Positions 34,191-37,698 of a stretch of DNA of 37,698 nucleotides are shown one piece after another. Numbering within the stretch: the stretch's first letter is position 1; each line of letters opens with the position of its first letter. Location of the stretch: positions 1 through 37,698 of the forward strand of contig SHYO01000022.1 of NCBI GenBank assembly GCA_009692745.1, given 5' to 3'. A program made the translations under genes and the position numbers. Origin of the DNA: Chloroflexota bacterium (lineage in GTDB: Bacteria > Chloroflexota > Anaerolineae > Epilineales > SHYO01). The notes beneath the pieces were generated by a model. The model saw only the letters and a program-made list of their open reading frames with translations, was not told the origin of the DNA and searched no databases.

Positions 34191-34523
34191 ATGGATGAGA
34201 ATCTGGTAACAACTACATTCGGGTTCGATGGGTATAAAGTGGTCCGGCAGTTGGGTATCGTGCGTGGCGTCACCGTCCGGTCCCGCGGCCTGGCCGGGCA
34301 AATCGGGGCTGGAATTCAATCGCTGGTGGGCGGGAAGATCTCTTTCTACGTGGAGCTTTGTGAGGAAACGCGCCAGGAAGCATATGAAATCATGATGAAA
34401 CATGCCCAGGAAAAAGGCGCCAATGGAATCATTGGCATGCGATATGATGCTACCGAACTAGCTGAGAATATGACCGAAGTCTTGTGCTACGGTACGGCAG
34501 TACTTTTGGAACCGATGGCCTAA
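34191..34523 (+). CDS. YbjQ/UPF0145 family protein
   Basis: A 110-residue protein of the YbjQ family: GYKVVRQLGIVRGVTVRSR near the N-terminus and GANGIIGMRYDATE toward the end are the family signature. The family forms pentameric heavy-metal-binding-like domains; its job is not known. I chose the ATG at 34191, which has GGAGG eight to nine bases upstream; the frame extends to 34158 without a ribosome site. It precedes the DarA-like gene by 15 bp and is likely co-transcribed with it. Confidence 0.88.
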   Translation: MDENLVTTTFGFDGYKVVRQLGIVRGVTVRSRGLAGQIGAGIQSLVGGKISFYVELCEETRQEAYEIMMKHAQEKGANGIIGMRYDATELAENMTEVLCYGTAVLLEPMA

Positions 34524-34538
34524 ATAAGGGGATATTCT

Positions 34539-34808
34539 ATGAAGATGGTTTTAAGTGTGATGAACGCCACCAATGCTGATAAGGTTGTCAATGCCCTGAA
34601 CCGCGCCTCATTTCGTGTAACCAGGTTCGGCACCACCGGTGGTTTCCTGCGCCGGGGAAATGTGACCATCATGGTAGCCACCGAGGATGAAAATGTTCCC
34701 AAAGTGACAGAGATCATCAAACAAGAATCGCCAGATTCTACCGCCGATAATAAGACTATTGGGACGGTGGTTTTCGTACTCGACGTAGAGCAGGGGCAGC
34801 GTGTTTAG
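34539..34808 (+). CDS. DarA-like cyclic-di-AMP receptor (PII-like)
   Basis: An 89-residue PII-like protein. The pattern LSVMNATNADKVVNALNRAS, FRVTRFGTTGGFLRRGN and IMVATED matches the DarA/PstA family (Pfam CdAR), trimeric proteins that bind the second messenger c-di-AMP, with the TTGGFLR loop lining the site. It is shorter than Firmicute members (about 109), mainly in the loop after GRRGN and before the final strand. AAGGGG precedes the ATG. The link to YbjQ is by position only. Partner proteins are unknown. Confidence 0.88.
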   Translation: MKMVLSVMNATNADKVVNALNRASFRVTRFGTTGGFLRRGNVTIMVATEDENVPKVTEIIKQESPDSTADNKTIGTVVFVLDVEQGQRV

Positions 34809-34859
34809 CTGTAAACATACTTTGCGGTATGCAAAGGTGCGCTGCGCATTGCCCTGAGG

Positions 34860-35993
34860 TTAAGTATCCAAGAGGCCGGCGCCGCCATATTTAGCGACGG
34901 CATCCAGATCTAGCTCCAAACCAAGGCCGGGGAGCTCGGAGATCGGCAACATACCGTCTTCATCTAACACCCAGTTGGCAACCGTAATCTCGTCGATAAA
35001 CGGCGAGCCTGTCAAGTATTCTACCATATCTGTATCCGCGAAGGCTGAAGCCAGTTGCAGGTCGGCCGCCAACCCTACAGCGGTATTCCAGCCGTGGGGA
35101 ATAAAGCGCACCCCATTTTCTTGCGCCATCCAGGCGATGCGCCTTTCTTCGCTAATGCCTCCCACCTTGGTGACATCCGGTTGGACAATATCAAACGCTC
35201 TTGCCTGTAACCAGGGTTGGAAGGCCTGGCGCCTGGTGAGCACCTCGCCACCGGCAATCGGTAGCGGTGCAGCCTGCCGCAACGAGACATAATCTTGTAG
35301 CGCATCGGGTTTGAGAGGTTCTTCAAACCAGGTGACGTTATATGCAGCCAGCATCTGGGCCGTACGCAAAGCCCATTTATAGTTCTGGCGCCAAAATGCG
35401 TCGCTGCCTCCGGCATCCACCATAAGCAGCGCTTTTTCTCCAATAGTGTCCCGTGCAGCGCGTACGATGGCCTCGTCCAGCGCATCGCTCTGGCGGCCGA
35501 ATGGTCCCCAGCCCATCTTAAAAGCGGTAAAACCTTGACTCATAATTTGCAGCAGGTGATCGGCCAGGGGAGCTGGCTCAGCCATCAAAAGAGAGGCATA
35601 AGGACGTACCCGCGTGCGGTACCGCCCGCCCAGCAGCCGTCCGACTGGCTGTCCAGTGGCCTTGCCCAGGATATCCCAAAGAGCGATGTCGATACCGCTA
35701 ATCGTGTGGGTAATTGACCCACCGCGGCCCATCCAAAAGGTATTCTGGTGCAGTTTTTCGCTAACCCGTTCCGGTTCCAGGGCGTTTTCTCCCAGGTATA
35801 AGGGGGCCATAACCTGCAGCGCGCCTCGGACCAGGTCATCGCTGGTAAAGACACTGCCTATGCCCACCAGGCCTTCGTCGGTGATGACTGCAACCAAGGT
35901 GTGGATGCAATCCTCGGGACGAATTTCACTAGTCCAACCGCCCTCCGGCGTAACGCCCCGCAGGCCGGCTGCTCGAATTTCGCGAATTTTCAT
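34860..35993 (-). CDS. Mandelate racemase/muconate lactonizing (enolase superfamily) enzyme
   Basis: A 377-residue enolase-superfamily enzyme, acting by proton removal next to a carboxylate, usually as sugar-acid dehydratase or racemase. Metal ligands are Asp193 (MVDAGG), Glu224 (WFEEP) and Glu250 (GGE); Lys159 (FKMGWG), Asp273 and His300 (FIPHGW) are probable catalytic residues, a mandelate-racemase-type set. I chose the ATG at 35993, with AAGGAG six bases upstream, where the family alignment starts; an earlier ATG at 36059 overlaps the stop of the M81 gene as ATGA and could also serve. Substrate unknown. Confidence 0.9.
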   Translation of the reverse strand: MKIREIRAAGLRGVTPEGGWTSEIRPEDCIHTLVAVITDEGLVGIGSVFTSDDLVRGALQVMAPLYLGENALEPERVSEKLHQNTFWMGRGGSITHTISGIDIALWDILGKATGQPVGRLLGGRYRTRVRPYASLLMAEPAPLADHLLQIMSQGFTAFKMGWGPFGRQSDALDEAIVRAARDTIGEKALLMVDAGGSDAFWRQNYKWALRTAQMLAAYNVTWFEEPLKPDALQDYVSLRQAAPLPIAGGEVLTRRQAFQPWLQARAFDIVQPDVTKVGGISEERRIAWMAQENGVRFIPHGWNTAVGLAADLQLASAFADTDMVEYLTGSPFIDEITVANWVLDEDGMLPISELPGLGLELDLDAVAKYGGAGLLDT

Positions 35994-36055
35994 GCAGATC
36001 TCCTTCATCGTTACTATGTCGAGATTACTCGACGGTACGGGGTGATATTTTCGCC

Positions 36056-37546
36056 TCATGCCCGTTGAAAGAGGCGTGCTCGCGGTTCAAAGGTGACGTC
36101 TTTATCTAAGGGGAAAATGGGGCGGTGGCATTGGGTGTGTCCCAGGCTGCGCAAATTAGCGCTGGTGGCCCCGGGAGCATCTACATTTACCAACCTGGCC
36201 GCCCAGTCCTCAAAAAAGTGATGCTGACAGTGGGGAGATTTAACTACAACCAGATCGAATCGGGTGGGGTCCTGGCCGTGGGCCAGGAAGAGCGAGCGGT
36301 CGTATAGGCTCACAGGCCGGCTGGTGACTACCAAAGTGATGGCGCCGGTCTGCAAAACGGCCGTTTCACCCGCGAACCAGGTTTCGCCATCGGATTCATT
36401 GGCAAAGTAGCCATCAGATAGCAGGTGGACCCTGGCCTCTATCGCTAATGGTGTAAACCTGCGGTCAAGGGCGCCTCCCACCTGAGTATGGACGATGTGG
36501 CCTATACCTGCTGCGAAGGCTGCCCGCACGGCCGGTGGATCGACGATAGGCAAGAGGACTCTGCCGTTGTAACCCTTCTCTGCCAGGGCGCGTAAGATGG
36601 CATTGCTGTCCCCTGGCGCGCCGGAACTGGTGGCGTCAGCGGCATCGGAAAAGATGACAGTCCCTCTGGTGGTGGCTGCGATCTGCACCGCTTCTGCCAG
36701 GCTTTTTAGGGGTTGCTGTAGGCGCTCGTGGACGCTCCAAAAATCCTGTGCCAGCCGGAGGGCTTCGCGTGCAGCGCGCTGCGGGTTACCGTCCGTCACC
36801 ACCAGGCTGTTCGAGCAAAGCTCAGGCACATCGGTAAATGGATTACCTATGAACATCCCGGCCGACAACCCGCCGGGACTTTGCTCGATCTGGATAGCAG
36901 AACTGACGACCAGGCCGAACAGACCGGTCTCGGTGATCAGCTCATCGCCTCGCACTAAGGCCGGGATTGCCACGCGAGCTGTGACCGGCTGCGCCGTACC
37001 ATCCAGAATTTTTAACAGCAGCCTGGCTGCCCGCTCTCCCGTTTGGGAGAAGTCTACATGGGGATACGTGTGATAGACTACCACGGCGTTACTATGCTGC
37101 AACATCCGGTCGGTCAGGATGGCATGCAGGTCTAGCGAAATAACGATGGGAATTTGTTCTCCCATTATCTGGCGAATTTCGGCCAGCAAGTATCCTTCCG
37201 GGTCATCTTCATCTTGCGCCGACATCGCCCCGTGCAGGGAAAGGTAGACCGCATCTACCGGCGGCGCAGCTTTAATCGTAGTGAGGAACTCCGCAGCAAT
37301 CTGCCTGAAATCGGCGGCTCCCAAGGTGCCACCGGAGGTAATGGCGCGGGCGCTATAGGTTGGTAGTATGGTGACATCCGGGCGGGCATCAAAGATATGG
37401 AGGGCGCCCCCTATCCCTGTCTGGATGCCCCGGTGATAAGATAAAATTTCATCCCCATAAGAGACGATAAAATCCGCATAGTGGCTAGGGATGGGATTAA
37501 AAGAAGAAACCTCCTGCATACATTCGCCAACCAAAATTTTGATCAT
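36056..37546 (-). CDS. M81 family metallopeptidase, MlrC (microcystinase C)-like
   Basis: A 496-residue zinc peptidase of family M81. Conserved blocks are GECMQEVSSFNP (7-18), SLHGAM (103-108), SLDLHA (137-142) with His141, and YHTYPHVDF (158-166); Asp139, His141 and the last His are likely zinc ligands. MlrC breaks linearised microcystin in Sphingomonas, but most family members in other bacteria have unknown, probably small peptide or amide, substrates. It is followed by the enolase-superfamily gene, overlapping its longest frame, so both may handle the same compound. The ribosome site is weak. Confidence 0.92.
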   Translation of the reverse strand: MIKILVGECMQEVSSFNPIPSHYADFIVSYGDEILSYHRGIQTGIGGALHIFDARPDVTILPTYSARAITSGGTLGAADFRQIAAEFLTTIKAAPPVDAVYLSLHGAMSAQDEDDPEGYLLAEIRQIMGEQIPIVISLDLHAILTDRMLQHSNAVVVYHTYPHVDFSQTGERAARLLLKILDGTAQPVTARVAIPALVRGDELITETGLFGLVVSSAIQIEQSPGGLSAGMFIGNPFTDVPELCSNSLVVTDGNPQRAAREALRLAQDFWSVHERLQQPLKSLAEAVQIAATTRGTVIFSDAADATSSGAPGDSNAILRALAEKGYNGRVLLPIVDPPAVRAAFAAGIGHIVHTQVGGALDRRFTPLAIEARVHLLSDGYFANESDGETWFAGETAVLQTGAITLVVTSRPVSLYDRSLFLAHGQDPTRFDLVVVKSPHCQHHFFEDWAARLVNVDAPGATSANLRSLGHTQCHRPIFPLDKDVTFEPRARLFQRA

Positions 37547-37565
37547 AGTTAGGTAACTACTCAGC

Positions 37566-37611
37566 CACTACATATGGGATTGATTAAATACTTTCACCAC
37601 AATATGTAGTG
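37566..37611. promoter_or_regulatory. 10-bp inverted repeat upstream of the M81 gene
   Basis: CACTACATAT (37566-37575) and ATATGTAGTG (37602-37611) are exact reverse complements, 26 bases apart, in the AT-rich region upstream of the M81 gene. Spaced half-sites of this kind fit a dimeric regulator. A second small hairpin (CGGGC/GCCCG, 37661-37677) lies further up. No clear promoter pair could be fixed. Confidence 0.4.
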
Positions 37612-37698
37612 TTTAGATTTACATAAGGTGATGATTGGGCCTCAAAATAGCATTTTTGAACGGGCTATAAATGCCCGATTCAGACTTAAAAACCACAA

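Noticed and set aside
34820-34836. Small hairpin CTTTGC/GCAAAG between darA and the enolase-superfamily gene as terminator
   Set aside because: Only a 6-bp stem and no T run on either strand.

Overview
The window looks like a chromosomal piece of a Chloroflexota bacterium, probably Anaerolineae/Caldilineae-like. This is inferred from the moderately high GC, lipoproteins with long Ala/Pro/Thr linkers after the lipobox, NB-ARC/BTAD regulators, RHS and dockerin-type remnants, and pRiA4b-ORF3-like and MlrC genes. I ran no taxonomic search. Most genes lie on the minus strand. No tRNA, rRNA or CRISPR array was seen.

Layout. 1-270: start of an IS701-type transposase cut by the window edge. 390-5474 (minus): two DUF488 genes, a RecQ helicase with an unusual ~200-residue N-terminal domain and a Myb-like tail, and an SMP-30/gluconolactonase gene; the first three overlap. 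5848-9709 (minus): pRiA4b-ORF3-like gene, NodB-like deacetylase, and a glycosidase-like gene split by an 81-bp palindromic insertion flanked by TA. 9900-19637 (minus): nine-gene peptidoglycan amino-sugar salvage operon gntR-anmK-murQ-namZ-SBP-permease-permease-Gfo/Idh-nagZ, driven by a consensus promoter next to a DasR/NagR-like operator. 20055-21269 (plus): URO-D-fold protein. 21278-28211: decaying region with a gene fragment, a truncated STAND-like membrane protein ending in 41-residue repeats, a large NB-ARC/TPR/BTAD regulator with an N-terminal frameshift, a small membrane ORF, and a broken RHS gene carrying a dockerin-like insert. 28539-32624 (plus): lipoprotein, two zinc-ribbon membrane proteins and an Mrr-fold protein lacking its catalytic residues. 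32654-37546: MFS transporter, YbjQ and DarA-like c-di-AMP receptor (plus), then an MlrC-type M81 metallopeptidase with an enolase-superfamily enzyme (minus).

How the genes fit. In the salvage operon the ABC transporter would import GlcNAc/MurNAc sugars. NagZ and NamZ, both without visible signal peptides, would split them inside the cell; AnmK would make MurNAc-6-phosphate from anhydroMurNAc, and MurQ would convert that to GlcNAc-6-phosphate plus lactate. The GntR/HutC regulator probably senses a phosphorylated amino sugar. The most unusual genetic unit is the DUF488-DUF488-RecQ cluster, which could be a nucleic-acid repair or defence system. The clearest structural event is the small TA-flanked palindromic element inside the glycosidase gene, whose computed removal restores a 470-residue reading frame.
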